Shown one piece after another: positions 25,927 to 34,712 of a stretch of 63,811 nucleotides of DNA (position 1 is its first letter; each line of letters opens with the position of its first letter). The notes under the pieces are model-generated. The model saw only the letters and a list, made by a program, of their open reading frames with translations, did no database searches and had not been told where the DNA came from. Source of the DNA: Bradyrhizobium manausense (lineage in GTDB: Bacteria; Pseudomonadota; Alphaproteobacteria; Rhizobiales; Xanthobacteraceae); NCBI RefSeq assembly GCF_001440035.1, contig NZ_LJYG01000116.1, forward strand, positions 124,857 to 188,667, written 5' to 3'. Position numbers and translations under genes: made by a program.

Positions 25927-26082
25927 CTAGAACACCGCGAGATATTTCAGCAGCGACACGATGCCGATGATGATGACGATGACACGCGCGATCTGTTTGG
26001 CGCGCCCGTCCATCGGCAGCATGTTGATGAGATAAAGCACGAGGATGACGACGAGGAATGTAACGAGGACGCCGACCAGCAT
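25927..26082 (-). CDS. Small membrane protein (Thivi_2564-type)
   Basis: 51 residues: a hydrophobic N-terminal segment (MLVGVLVTFLVVILVLYLI), a short polar link NMLPMDGRAKQIARV and a second hydrophobic segment VIVIIIGIVSLLKYLAVF. The two-helix layout with MDGRAKQI in the middle matches the Thivi_2564 family of tiny membrane proteins found in many proteobacteria, of unknown function. ATG 26082 has AAGGGGG upstream. Its codons and length are ordinary for this group. Confidence 0.8.
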   Translation of the reverse strand: MLVGVLVTFLVVILVLYLINMLPMDGRAKQIARVIVIIIGIVSLLKYLAVF

Positions 26083-26371
26083 TGCAAGCCCCCTTCAGGC
26101 CAGTTGTTAACGAGATCTAACGTCGAGGCTTCGCATCGGGTTCCATGCCGGAAACCCATGCATTCGACAGTGCTTTTCGGCTGAAAGGGGCGCGCCATAC
26201 AGCAAAAATGACCTGCCAGCGGCCGTAATCCTGCGGTCGCGACCAAGTCTTTACGCTTTTATGGCCAAATGCCCGGAGACTGCCGCCGAGCGACGCGCAA
26301 ATGCCCGCTCTGCGCCCCCGATTGAAGCCAGGGGCGCGGTGGAGTTCTTCACTGCCGGGGGGACGGGCGCC

Positions 26372-28465
26372 ATGCTGAACCGCTTGACGGTATCTGCACT
26401 GCTGAGAAGCGTGATCCTGACCACGTCATGTTGCGTGGTCGTCGGGGCCTCGCTGATCGCCTGGGATTCCTGGCAGCGCCTCCAGATTGCCAACCGCATC
26501 GCCGTCATCGCTGACGCATCCGCCGACATGTTCAAGGCGATGGACCGGATGCGGGCCGATCGCTCCACGTCGAACCGGGTGCTCCACAACGATCAATCGC
26601 TGGATCCGGCGATCGAAAAATATCTGCGTGACCTGCACGACGTGGAGATGCCGGCAATGGCCCGTGCACGCGGTCTGCTCGGCAGCATCGACTTTACCGA
26701 GAAGCCGGCGCTGCTCTCCGAGTTCGACCGGCTGTTCGGCGCGCTCGGAGCTATGCAAAAGGAATTTTGGCAGGAGATCGCGAAGCCCAAGGCGTCGCGC
26801 CGCGTCGCTCTCGGCAAGGAATACATGGATACGGAAACCGCACTGGTCGTATTGCTCGACAAGGTATCCGGAATTCTCGCCGCCTCCATCAACCACCAGG
26901 ACGCGGCCGTCGATCAGTTTCTGATCATCAAGCAGGCGGCCTGGCTGCTGCGAAACACGGCGGGCGACGCTTCGATTCTCGTTTCTAACGGTCTCGGCGC
27001 CGGAAAGGTCACTCCGGAGGCACGACTGTCCTACGTCAAGCTGGTCGGGGGTGTCGAGGCCGCCTGGAAGGGACTCGAGGTCTCAATCGGCGGCATGCAA
27101 TTGCCGCCGGCGCTCTCGGACGCGATCGCCAAGAACAAGAGCGCTTATTTCGATCCGCAATATGTGGAGCTGCGCGATCGCCTGATGAATGCGCTGGCAG
27201 CGGGCGAAAAGCCCGAGATGGTGGCCAATGAATGGAGCCCGCTCAGCGTCGCGCGGCTGGGCGCCGCAGTCGGCGTGGCCGAGGCCGCGCTGGACGGGGC
27301 CAGCGAGCACATTTCAGCTCAGCGCGCTTCCGCGCTGCAGGCACTGACCCTGCAGCTGGTGCTGGTGCTCCTTGCGATCTGCCTCGCCGTCGGTCCGATG
27401 CTGGCTGTGAGCCGCCGTGTCATCAAGCCGCTGCATGACATGCGCGACGCCATGTTGAAGGTCGCGGGCGGCGATCTTTCGGTCGAGACGGGATACGAAG
27501 ACAGGATGGATGAGATCGGCGCACTGGCCGGTGCACTGGAGACATTCAAGCAGCAGGCCACCGACAAGCTGGAGATCGAAGCCAAGGAACGCGAGCGCAA
27601 CGCTGCGGCAGCGACCCGTCAGCGTACCATGGAGAGCCACATCGGCGAATTCGAAGGGCTCGTGCGCAAGGCACTCGATGAGCTCAGTGAAGCCTCCGGC
27701 CAGATGCGAAAAACCTCATCCGATCTCTCCGCAGTGTCGCGGCAGACCAATGATCGCGTTCGTTTCGCCGAGAAGGCTTCTGGAGATGCCTCGCTGAGCG
27801 TCGACAGTGTCGCTGCCGCGTCGGAGGAGCTGAGCTGCTCCATCAACGACATCAGCCAACAGGCAGCGCATGCCGCAGGCATCGCCAGCCGGGCCGTGTC
27901 TCAGGCGCAGCAGACCGACGGCACGGTGCAGGGACTTGCCCGATCAGCGAGCCGCATCGGCGAGGTCGTCGGCCTGATCAACACCATCGCGGCGCAGACC
28001 AACCTGCTGGCGCTCAACGCCACCATCGAGGCCGCGCGCGCCGGCGAAGCCGGCCGCGGCTTTGCGGTCGTCGCCTCCGAGGTGAAATCGCTGGCGAGCC
28101 AGACCGCGAAGGCGACGGACGAGATCTCCGAGCAGATCGCCGACATCCAGAAGGTTGCGGGGGATGCCGTCAACGCGATCCAGGCGATCGGCGGCATCAT
28201 CGGCGAGGTCAACGAGGTCGCCACCGCGATCGCGGCCGCCGTGCAGCAGCAGGGCGCGGCGACTCAGGAGATCACGCGCAGCACCCAATATGCCGCGCAG
28301 GGCACCAAGAACGTCTCCGACACCATCTCCGGCGTGAAGGCCGACGCCGACACCGCGGCCGGTGCGGCTGACAACGTCAAGCAGGCCTCCGAATTGCTGG
28401 AGACCCAGAGCCGCCAGCTCGGCGATCAGGTCAGCGATTTCCTGGGCAAGATCCGGGCGGCGTAG
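26372..28465 (+). CDS. Methyl-accepting chemotaxis protein
   Basis: 697 residues from ATG 26372. Membrane segment 1 is about 11-31 (VILTTSCCVVVGASLIAW), a periplasmic sensor of about 290 residues of unassigned type follows, membrane segment 2 is about 323-345 (LQLVLVLLAICLAVGPMLAV), then HAMP (RRVIKPLHDMRDAMLKVAGGD to about 400) and a methyl-accepting domain. The signalling tip reads NTIAAQTNLLALNATIEAAR then AGEAGRGFAVVASEVKSLA (about 535-572). It senses an unknown ligand and controls CheA. A longer upstream frame to 26261 would precede the first membrane helix with 37 hydrophilic residues and is less likely. No che genes are nearby. Confidence 0.93.
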   Translation: MLNRLTVSALLRSVILTTSCCVVVGASLIAWDSWQRLQIANRIAVIADASADMFKAMDRMRADRSTSNRVLHNDQSLDPAIEKYLRDLHDVEMPAMARARGLLGSIDFTEKPALLSEFDRLFGALGAMQKEFWQEIAKPKASRRVALGKEYMDTETALVVLLDKVSGILAASINHQDAAVDQFLIIKQAAWLLRNTAGDASILVSNGLGAGKVTPEARLSYVKLVGGVEAAWKGLEVSIGGMQLPPALSDAIAKNKSAYFDPQYVELRDRLMNALAAGEKPEMVANEWSPLSVARLGAAVGVAEAALDGASEHISAQRASALQALTLQLVLVLLAICLAVGPMLAVSRRVIKPLHDMRDAMLKVAGGDLSVETGYEDRMDEIGALAGALETFKQQATDKLEIEAKERERNAAAATRQRTMESHIGEFEGLVRKALDELSEASGQMRKTSSDLSAVSRQTNDRVRFAEKASGDASLSVDSVAAASEELSCSINDISQQAAHAAGIASRAVSQAQQTDGTVQGLARSASRIGEVVGLINTIAAQTNLLALNATIEAARAGEAGRGFAVVASEVKSLASQTAKATDEISEQIADIQKVAGDAVNAIQAIGGIIGEVNEVATAIAAAVQQQGAATQEITRSTQYAAQGTKNVSDTISGVKADADTAAGAADNVKQASELLETQSRQLGDQVSDFLGKIRAA

Positions 28466-28471
28466 GCTGTT

Positions 28472-29125
28472 CTACTCCTTCGCCACCACGGGCAGCTGGC
28501 GGAATTTTGCCCGTACGGACTCCGGCAGGGGCGAGAAATTCATCGCGACGCCGCGGCGGTCGTCGGCGTTGCGGTTGGCGATGACGAGGCCGTCGTTGCC
28601 CGCGACGATGTCGCCCTTGCGCAGGGTTGGGTCGTCCTCGATCTTGACCTGGGCAAGCCCGACAGGGTCCTTACCGTTGCAGGTACAGCCCGCGACAATC
28701 TCGTTGCGATAACGGAACGCGTTGGGCAGATCGGAATAGGATTTGCCTCTCTCCGTGGTGGCCTCGTCGATGCTGCTACCATAGACCAAGGACGTCTCTG
28801 AAGCCGGGCAAAAGCTCTTGCAGGATTGCGTCTTGCTCTCCGCATCATTGCCTTGCGCCGGGAAATAGCGGCCATCGCAGCCACGCACGCAATAGGCCGT
28901 GCCGCCGCCATAGGACGCGCGCTGGCGCGGCGCGTCATAGCGCGGCATGTCGGCATTCGGGAACGGCACGCGAATCTCCGGCGGCGGCCGCATGCGGAAG
29001 CCCCCGAACAGCGCCGAGAAGAAGTCCTCCGCATGCGCCGCGGGCGCGAGCGCAAGGCCAAGCGAAGCGACCGTGACGAACGCGGCGGCGCCCCCAGCGA
29101 GCTTGCTGATCGAACGTCTCATCAT
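28472..29125 (-). CDS. DUF2865 exported protein
   Basis: 217 residues with a signal peptide ending near APAAHA|EDFF. The core contains TAYCVRGCDGRYFPAQGN, CKSFCPASETSLVYGSSIDEA, AFRYRNEIVAGCTCNG and KGDIVAGNDGLVIANRN, which match the DUF2865 family of alphaproteobacteria. Six or more conserved cysteines indicate disulfide bonds in the periplasm. The function is unknown. It precedes an L,D-transpeptidase gene on the same strand (18 bases downstream of that gene), so the pair may be co-transcribed. Confidence 0.87.
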   Translation of the reverse strand: MMRRSISKLAGGAAAFVTVASLGLALAPAAHAEDFFSALFGGFRMRPPPEIRVPFPNADMPRYDAPRQRASYGGGTAYCVRGCDGRYFPAQGNDAESKTQSCKSFCPASETSLVYGSSIDEATTERGKSYSDLPNAFRYRNEIVAGCTCNGKDPVGLAQVKIEDDPTLRKGDIVAGNDGLVIANRNADDRRGVAMNFSPLPESVRAKFRQLPVVAKE

Positions 29126-29143
29126 GTAACCTCACTCAACTCG

Positions 29144-29914
29144 TCAATCCACCGACGGCGGCGAGACGTTCAGCGCCTGGCGCCCGGAGGGTAGTGTCGT
29201 CACCGCCGGCCGCTTGCGGACGGGATCACCCCCGCGCGCCATCAACGGCGCATTCTTCGGCAGCACAACGACCTTGGTGCCGACGTTGACGCGGTTGAAC
29301 AGGTCGGTGACATCCGCGTTGGTGAGGCGGATGCAGCCGGACGAGACGAACTTGCCGATCGTGGTTGGATCGTTGGTGCCGTGGATGCGATATTCGCTGG
29401 AGCCGAGATACATCGCGCGCGCGCCGAGCGGATTGCCCGGACCGCCGGCAACGAAGCGCGGCAGATAGGGCTGGCGCGCGATCATCTCCGCCGGCGGATG
29501 CCAATCCGGCCATTCGGCCTTGCGGCTGATGCTCTGCACGCCCGACCAGGTGAATCCCTCGCGGCCGACGCCGACGCCGTAGCGGATCGCGCGCCCGTTG
29601 CCGAGCACGTAATAGAGATAAGTGTCGGCGGTATCGATGACGATGGTGCCGGCGGGCTCATTGCGGTCGAAGCTCACGATTTGCCGGCGCAGCCGGTCGG
29701 GCAGCACTGCACCTTCGTCGGTGGCCTCGGGCGCCTCGCTGGCATAGTCCTGCGAATGCGTCTGGCCCAGGGGATAGGCCTGCGGCTGCATTGGCGCATA
29801 GCCTGACGTCTGCGCCTGAGCCGCGAATGGTACGGTCAGCAAGGCTGTCGCGAAGGCACAAGCGGTAACGACGCGCGGCGCGAAGCTGCGGCGGACGACG
29901 GAGAACTTTGTCAT
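29144..29914 (-). CDS. L,D-transpeptidase (YkuD domain)
   Basis: 256 residues with a signal peptide (about 1-34, ending FAAQAQ). The YkuD catalytic segment reads YRIHGTNDPTTIGKFVSSGC followed by IRLTNADV; the cysteine, histidine and arginine of the active site are present. Such enzymes make 3-3 peptidoglycan cross-links or attach outer-membrane lipoproteins to peptidoglycan. ATG 29914 places the signal at the N-terminus; a longer frame to 30019 adds non-homologous residues. It is upstream of the DUF2865 gene. Confidence 0.93.
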   Translation of the reverse strand: MTKFSVVRRSFAPRVVTACAFATALLTVPFAAQAQTSGYAPMQPQAYPLGQTHSQDYASEAPEATDEGAVLPDRLRRQIVSFDRNEPAGTIVIDTADTYLYYVLGNGRAIRYGVGVGREGFTWSGVQSISRKAEWPDWHPPAEMIARQPYLPRFVAGGPGNPLGARAMYLGSSEYRIHGTNDPTTIGKFVSSGCIRLTNADVTDLFNRVNVGTKVVVLPKNAPLMARGGDPVRKRPAVTTLPSGRQALNVSPPSVD

Positions 29915-30122
29915 GTGCTGCCCCGTTGGATGTGTGCATCTGGGTGATGCTGCTGGCCGATAAACGCGGGAGCGCCGGCTCAAGTTCCGCCGCTTTTGCG
30001 GCAGATGCGTCACAGTCAAGCGAGCTCAACTTCACGAAGCCGCGACGGAACCTCGGCACATGGCGCGCGTTCTCCTGTGAGCAATGGGCGCGCGGAGGCT
30101 TCCGTGCGGGGAGAGATATATT

Positions 30123-31235
30123 GTGCGCGTCCTTCCCAGTGAACGTCTGATCTCCGGCAACGACGAGGGTTCTCCGCTTCCTGACAGCCATCTCGAGCTG
30201 CCGCCGGTGATCCGCCGTACCGAGTTCGTCGCCTTTGCGCTCGCCGGCTTGCTTTTGATCGCCGTCGTCGCCGTGCTCTATGTCGCCAAGGCGTTCTTCC
30301 TGCCTGTCGTGATGGCCATGGTCGCCGGCACCATGCTGTCGCCCGCCGCCACCTTCCTGGAAAGGCGGCGCGTGCCGCGCGCCATCGGCGCCGTCCTCAT
30401 CGTCATTGCGGTCACCGCGATGGTCGCGTTCGTGGTCGCACTGATCGCTGCACCCGCCATGGAATGGAGCTCGCGCTTGCCGGAGCTGGGAGCGCAGCTG
30501 AAGGACAAGCTGCATGTCTTCGACCGGCCGCTGGCGCTCTGGAGTGAGCTGCAAGCCATGGTCGGCGGCTCGGAGGGACTGCCAAGCTTCCAGATTCCCA
30601 AATTCGAATGGGTGCAGCCGACGCTGGAATTCCTGTCGCCGACTTTCGCCGAATTCCTGCTGTTCTTCGCCACCCTGATCCTGTTCATCGCGAGCTGGGG
30701 AGATTTGCGGCGCGCCTTGATCATGACATTCGGTGAGCGCGACGCGCGGCTGCGCACCTTGCGAATCCTCAACGAGATCGAGGTCCATCTCGGCAACTAC
30801 CTGCTGACTGTGACCGTCATCAATATCGGCGTCGGGATCGCCACAGGCATCGTGTGCGCGGTCACCAGAATGCCAAATCCGGCCGGGCTTGGTGCGCTTG
30901 CGGCTGCGCTCAACTTCATTCCCATCATTGGTCCGGTTGCAATGTTCGCCATATTGGCCATCGTCGGTGTCCTGGCGTTCCCGACCATCGGCGGCGGCCT
31001 GGCTGCGGCGATCGCCTTCGGCGGTATCACCTTCCTGGAAGGGCACTTCGTCACGCCGACCATCATCGGCCGCAGGCTGGCACTGAATGCGCTGGCGGTC
31101 TTCGTCGCCCTCGCCTTCTGGACCTGGCTGTGGGGACCGATGGGCGCCTTCCTGTCATCTCCGCTGCTAATCGTCGGGTTGATCCTGAAGGAGCATCTGT
31201 TGCCGGAGGACGCACCCCAGCTCCCGCCGGAGTGA
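30123..31235 (+). CDS. AI-2E family (PerM/YdiK-type) membrane permease
   Basis: 370 residues from GTG 30123, preceded by GGGGAGAG eight bases upstream. About eight membrane segments: FVAFALAGLLLIAVVAVLYV near the start, FFLPVVMAMVAGTMLSPA, and in the C-terminal half GLGALAAALNFIPIIGPVAM and GGITFLEGHFVTPTIIGRRL, which are the signatures of the AI-2E transporter family. Members move autoinducer-2, Na+/H+ or unknown solutes. An ATG at 30084 is possible but lacks a ribosome-binding site. Two small membrane-associated genes follow on the same strand. Confidence 0.88.
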   Translation: MRVLPSERLISGNDEGSPLPDSHLELPPVIRRTEFVAFALAGLLLIAVVAVLYVAKAFFLPVVMAMVAGTMLSPAATFLERRRVPRAIGAVLIVIAVTAMVAFVVALIAAPAMEWSSRLPELGAQLKDKLHVFDRPLALWSELQAMVGGSEGLPSFQIPKFEWVQPTLEFLSPTFAEFLLFFATLILFIASWGDLRRALIMTFGERDARLRTLRILNEIEVHLGNYLLTVTVINIGVGIATGIVCAVTRMPNPAGLGALAAALNFIPIIGPVAMFAILAIVGVLAFPTIGGGLAAAIAFGGITFLEGHFVTPTIIGRRLALNALAVFVALAFWTWLWGPMGAFLSSPLLIVGLILKEHLLPEDAPQLPPE

Positions 31236-31311
31236 CGGCCGCCGCAAACGGAACTTCCCCGAAGACGACGCGTTTTCCGGCTATCTCCGCCGACAGCTTT
31301 GGAGCCCTTTG

Positions 31312-31683
31312 ATGTCAATGACCAATGGCGAAGCCGGGACGAGAGACTGGATCGACAAAGCCACCGCAGAACGCCTCGAGAAGGATGTAGCAGCCGTGAA
31401 AAGCGATATCGCCGCCCTCACCGATCAGATCACCGACGCCCTCAACACCTTCGCCAACGCCACGGGCAAGCAGGCCCGGCGCGGCTACAAGCAGGCACGC
31501 GACAACATGGATTCGACGCTCGACGATGTCTCGGAGCGCGGCAGCGCGATGATGGACGCGGCGCAGGATGCCTATGGCTCGATCGAGGAGACGCTGGAAG
31601 AGGCGATTACGCAGCGGCCGCTCGCGACCGTCGGTGTCGCGCTCGGCATCGGCTTCCTGATCGGCTTTGCTTGGCGCCGCTGA
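31312..31683 (+). CDS. DUF883 / YqjD-ElaB-like membrane-anchored protein
   Basis: 123 residues: an extended amphipathic, coiled-coil-like region (IDKATAERLEKDVAAVKSDI, ALNTFANATGKQARRGYKQA) and a single C-terminal membrane helix PLATVGVALGIGFLIGFAWRR, the layout of ribosome-associated YqjD/ElaB/YgaM and DUF883 proteins. ATG 31312 has GGAG seven bases upstream. In E. coli relatives tether stationary-phase ribosomes to the membrane; that role here is only inferred. Confidence 0.85.
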   Translation: MSMTNGEAGTRDWIDKATAERLEKDVAAVKSDIAALTDQITDALNTFANATGKQARRGYKQARDNMDSTLDDVSERGSAMMDAAQDAYGSIEETLEEAITQRPLATVGVALGIGFLIGFAWRR

Positions 31684-31771
31684 GGCGCGATGAACAACGA
31701 GGTCACGACGGCCGTCGCTGCCGTGACCGGCAGGTCGCGAATTGGCTGGTGAGGATCCGAGGAGCAAGGCT

Positions 31772-32224
31772 GTGTTTCAGCGTATCATCGACGGCATCAG
31801 CGCATCGACGGGCACGACCGTACGATTGACCTCGCTGGCGGCAGGTGCGGCGCTCGCGCTGTTCATCACCACATGCTTCCTCTGCGCCGCGGCCTTCATC
31901 TCGGTCCTCGACAAATACGGCCCGGTTCAGGCCTGCCTTGCCGGCGCCGGCATCTTCTTCCTGCTGACGCTCGCTGCCGCCGGAAGCTATTGGGGCTACA
32001 AACGGGAAATCCAGACACGCGCCCGTGTCGCGGCCGAGCGCGCCGCGAAGGCCGCCCCGAGCATGCTCGCCGATCCCATGCTGATCGCCACAGGCCTGCA
32101 GATCGTCCGCGCCATCGGGGTCAAGCGGCTGCTACCGATCCTGGCGATCGGGGGCGTTGCGCTTGGCATCATGGCAAGCCGCATTGGCGTCCCCGACGAG
32201 GCACCGGCCGAGCCTGCCGAATAG
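31772..32224 (+). CDS. Small membrane protein following DUF883 gene
   Basis: 150 residues from GTG 31772, supported by AGGAG at 31760-31764. Two long hydrophobic segments occur at about 25-47 and 53-75 (LTSLAAGAALALFITTCFLC and ACLAGAGIFFLLTLAAAGSY), and a third near the end (LLPILAIGGVALGIMASRIG). The pair DUF883 plus a two-helix protein resembles YqjD-YqjE (phage-holin-superfamily III-like) pairs, so it may be a YqjE-type partner. I do not recognise it with certainty. Confidence 0.75.
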   Translation: MFQRIIDGISASTGTTVRLTSLAAGAALALFITTCFLCAAAFISVLDKYGPVQACLAGAGIFFLLTLAAAGSYWGYKREIQTRARVAAERAAKAAPSMLADPMLIATGLQIVRAIGVKRLLPILAIGGVALGIMASRIGVPDEAPAEPAE

Positions 32225-32411
32225 GACCGAGTCACGCTAAGAAAGTTGCGCCACCAACCGAGCAGGAAGGGTCGCGGCGACTCGACGCGCCGTCTCTGCG
32301 CAATATTTCGCCAGTCGCGGAAAATCCTTGTGGCCTCACGTAATCGCTACTCGGATGGGCAGACGGTTGCCGTTAAAAGCATCGCCCTGATTCGAATTGA
32401 AATAATTAGCA

Positions 32412-33554
32412 ATGAAGCCGTCGGTCAAGGCGAACCTCGCCGCATTCCAACACGACGCCAGGCTCTATTTGACGCTCGGCATTGCCAACTGGTCGGTGTT
32501 TGTCGACCACATTCCGAACAATGTCGTCAATCTGCTGACGCTGCGCAACTTCGGCTTCAGCGGCGCCGCCGACCTGCTCGTGTTCGTGGTCGGCTATGGC
32601 GTTGCCATCATCCACGGCAGGATGGCGCTGGAGCGCGGCTATGTCGTCGCCGCAACACGCATCTTTCGTCGCGTCTGGCGGCTCTATGCCGCCTATGTGG
32701 TGCTGTTCGTGATCTACATCGACGCCATCGCTTACGTCGCCTCGCAATCGATGGCGCCGGAGATCATCAGCGAGTACAACATCTCGGGGATTCTCGAGCA
32801 CCCGTTGCGCATCCTGGTCCAGGGATTGGTGCTCCAGGAGGAGCCGCTCAATCTCGACCTTCTGCAGCTGATGATTCCGCTGATGGCATTCTTTCCGCTT
32901 GCCTTGTGGGGCCTGCTGCGGCGTCCGAACGTGACGCTGGCGGCTTCTGTCGCGCTCTATCTGGCTGCACGCCGGTTTGGCTGGGCGTTTCACGCCTATC
33001 CTGACCTGGAATGGACATTCAACCCGCTGTGCTGGCAGATGCTGATGGTGCTGGGCGGCTGGTTCGCCGTCACCGGCGCGTCAGGACACAAGCTTCACGG
33101 GCTCTCGTGGCTTCGCGTGCTCGCCGGCGCCTATCTCGTGCTCGCGATGGCCATCACCTTGATGCGCCATTCGCCGACGCTCTCGACTTATTTGCCTGAC
33201 ATCGTGCTCAACACCATCTCGCCGACCGACAAGGAAAATCTGGCGCCCTATCGCGTGCTCCATTTCCTCGCGCTCGCCTTCCTTGCGACCTATCTCATCC
33301 CGTCTGACCATCCGGGGCTGCAATGGAAGTCGCTCCAGATGGTAATCAAATGCGGCGAGGAATGGCTTGCCATATTCTGCATCGGTGTCTTCCTGTCTTT
33401 CGCCGGCCATCTCATCCTGATCACCGGCGCCAATCTGGTCGTGATGCAGATCGGGGTGAGCCTGGCCGGTTTCGCCGTGATGACGGTGGTGGCCTATTAT
33501 ATTTCCTGGTCGAAGCGCCAGGACGAGCCGGCGGCCTTGCGGCAACGGGCCTGA
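32412..33554 (+). CDS. OpgC-type acyltransferase membrane protein
   Basis: 380 residues with about ten membrane segments. The N-terminal part LYLTLGIANWSVFVDHIPNN, the FGFSGAADLLVFVVGYG segment and the internal FNPLCWQMLMVLGGWF fit the OpgC family, integral membrane proteins that add succinyl groups to osmoregulated periplasmic glucans. The charged residues expected in this acyltransferase group are the D and H in VFVDHIP. Rhizobial cyclic glucans are a plausible substrate; no glucan synthase gene is nearby. Confidence 0.88.
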   Translation: MKPSVKANLAAFQHDARLYLTLGIANWSVFVDHIPNNVVNLLTLRNFGFSGAADLLVFVVGYGVAIIHGRMALERGYVVAATRIFRRVWRLYAAYVVLFVIYIDAIAYVASQSMAPEIISEYNISGILEHPLRILVQGLVLQEEPLNLDLLQLMIPLMAFFPLALWGLLRRPNVTLAASVALYLAARRFGWAFHAYPDLEWTFNPLCWQMLMVLGGWFAVTGASGHKLHGLSWLRVLAGAYLVLAMAITLMRHSPTLSTYLPDIVLNTISPTDKENLAPYRVLHFLALAFLATYLIPSDHPGLQWKSLQMVIKCGEEWLAIFCIGVFLSFAGHLILITGANLVVMQIGVSLAGFAVMTVVAYYISWSKRQDEPAALRQRA

Positions 33555-33657
33555 TTATCGTGCGATTTTGCTAGGCCAGGAACCTCCGCTGCGCTATGCG
33601 GAATGAGGTGGCCCTGTGGCAATGGCGGCCTCTGCGCAAGGAGAGACCGGCTTGGTC

Positions 33658-34266
33658 ATGGCGAAACACACGAGCGATGCGGCCGAGGGTGCACCCCGGC
33701 GCGGCCGGCCGCGATCCATCGAGACCACCAACGCCATCCTCGAAAGCGCCTATGCGCTGATGGCTGCGACCGGCCTTGCCGCGACCACGATCGACGCAGT
33801 GGCACGCCACTCCAACGTCTCCAAGATGACCATCTACAAATGGTGGCCGTCGCGGGAGGCGCTGCTGATCGACGCCTTTCTCCATCACGCCGCCCAAATG
33901 CTGCCGCTGCCGCCGGCGAGCGCGGGCACGCCCGCCGCGCGCGCCCGCCGTCATGCCGTGGCCTATGCCGAAGCCCTGCAGGGCGAATTCGGCAAGGTGC
34001 AGCTTGCCGTGATCTCCGAATGCATCTCCAAGACCGGCTCGGCCGAGCTTTTCTATGCCCGCTATCTGCAATTCCGCCGCGACGCGCTGGTGGAGATGAT
34101 CGCGGCCGGCCAGCGCGACGGCAGCATCCTGGCGCAAGCGCCGGCCGAAGATCTCTACGACGCCATCTATGGCAGCCTGTTCTACCGCTACGTCTTCGGC
34201 ATCGCGCCGATCACGCCGGCCTATGCGCGGTCCCTGGTCGACCTGGTCTTGCGGCCGAAGGGCTAA
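33658..34266 (+). CDS. TetR/AcrR family transcriptional regulator
   Basis: 202 residues from ATG 33658, with AAGGAGAG upstream. The N-terminal helix-turn-helix is typical: TNAILESAYALMAATGLAAT, then IDAVARHSNVSKMTIYKWWPSREALL. The C-terminal part (ARYLQFRRDALVEMIAAGQR, DLYDAIYGSLFYRY) resembles the TetR_C ligand-binding/dimer domain of group 33-like repressors. Start codons at 33616 or 33622 would add about 12-14 residues. It is 59 bases upstream of a RidA gene, a possible target, though its ligand is unknown. Confidence 0.92.
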   Translation: MAKHTSDAAEGAPRRGRPRSIETTNAILESAYALMAATGLAATTIDAVARHSNVSKMTIYKWWPSREALLIDAFLHHAAQMLPLPPASAGTPAARARRHAVAYAEALQGEFGKVQLAVISECISKTGSAELFYARYLQFRRDALVEMIAAGQRDGSILAQAPAEDLYDAIYGSLFYRYVFGIAPITPAYARSLVDLVLRPKG

Positions 34267-34325
34267 AGCCGGCGCACAAGATACGGCCCAATCTCACAAC
34301 TTCCCGGAGGAGCATCGTTCCCATC

Positions 34326-34685
34326 ATGGTCAAGCGCATCCTGCCCTACGAAGGACTGCTCCACGAAGTGGTCGAGCATGCAGGCGTTCTCTACATCGGC
34401 GGAATCGTCCCCGAGGACACGAGCCAGGACATGTCGGGTCAGGCCAATGATGTGCTCGGCCAGTTGTCGCGTCTGCTCGACACCCTCGGATCCGACATGG
34501 CCAACGTCCTGCAGGTGACCATCTTCATGACTGATCTCAGCGAGAAGGCTGCATTCAACGCGGCCTGGAAAGCGCATTTTGCGGGAGCTCATTTGCCGGC
34601 GCGTGCCGCCGTCGGCGTGGCCGATCTCGGCCCTGACGTCAAGCTCGAGATGACCGCCATCGCGGCTCGCGTGGGCGCGGCCTGA
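34326..34685 (+). CDS. RidA family protein
   Basis: 119 residues. The family pattern is seen in VEHAGVLYIGGIVPED, QANDVLGQLSRLLDTLGSDM, VLQVTIFMTDLSEKAAFNAAW and LPARAAVGVADLGPDVKLEM, which supplies the arginine and glutamate of the RidA active site. RidA proteins deaminate reactive 2-aminoacrylate and other enamines, protecting PLP enzymes; many members have other roles. The ATG is at 34326; the nearest GGAGGAG lies about 15 bases upstream, farther than usual. Confidence 0.9.
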   Translation: MVKRILPYEGLLHEVVEHAGVLYIGGIVPEDTSQDMSGQANDVLGQLSRLLDTLGSDMANVLQVTIFMTDLSEKAAFNAAWKAHFAGAHLPARAAVGVADLGPDVKLEMTAIAARVGAA

Positions 34686-34712
34686 AGCGCGGGCGACAAG
34701 CCTGCCTCGCGC

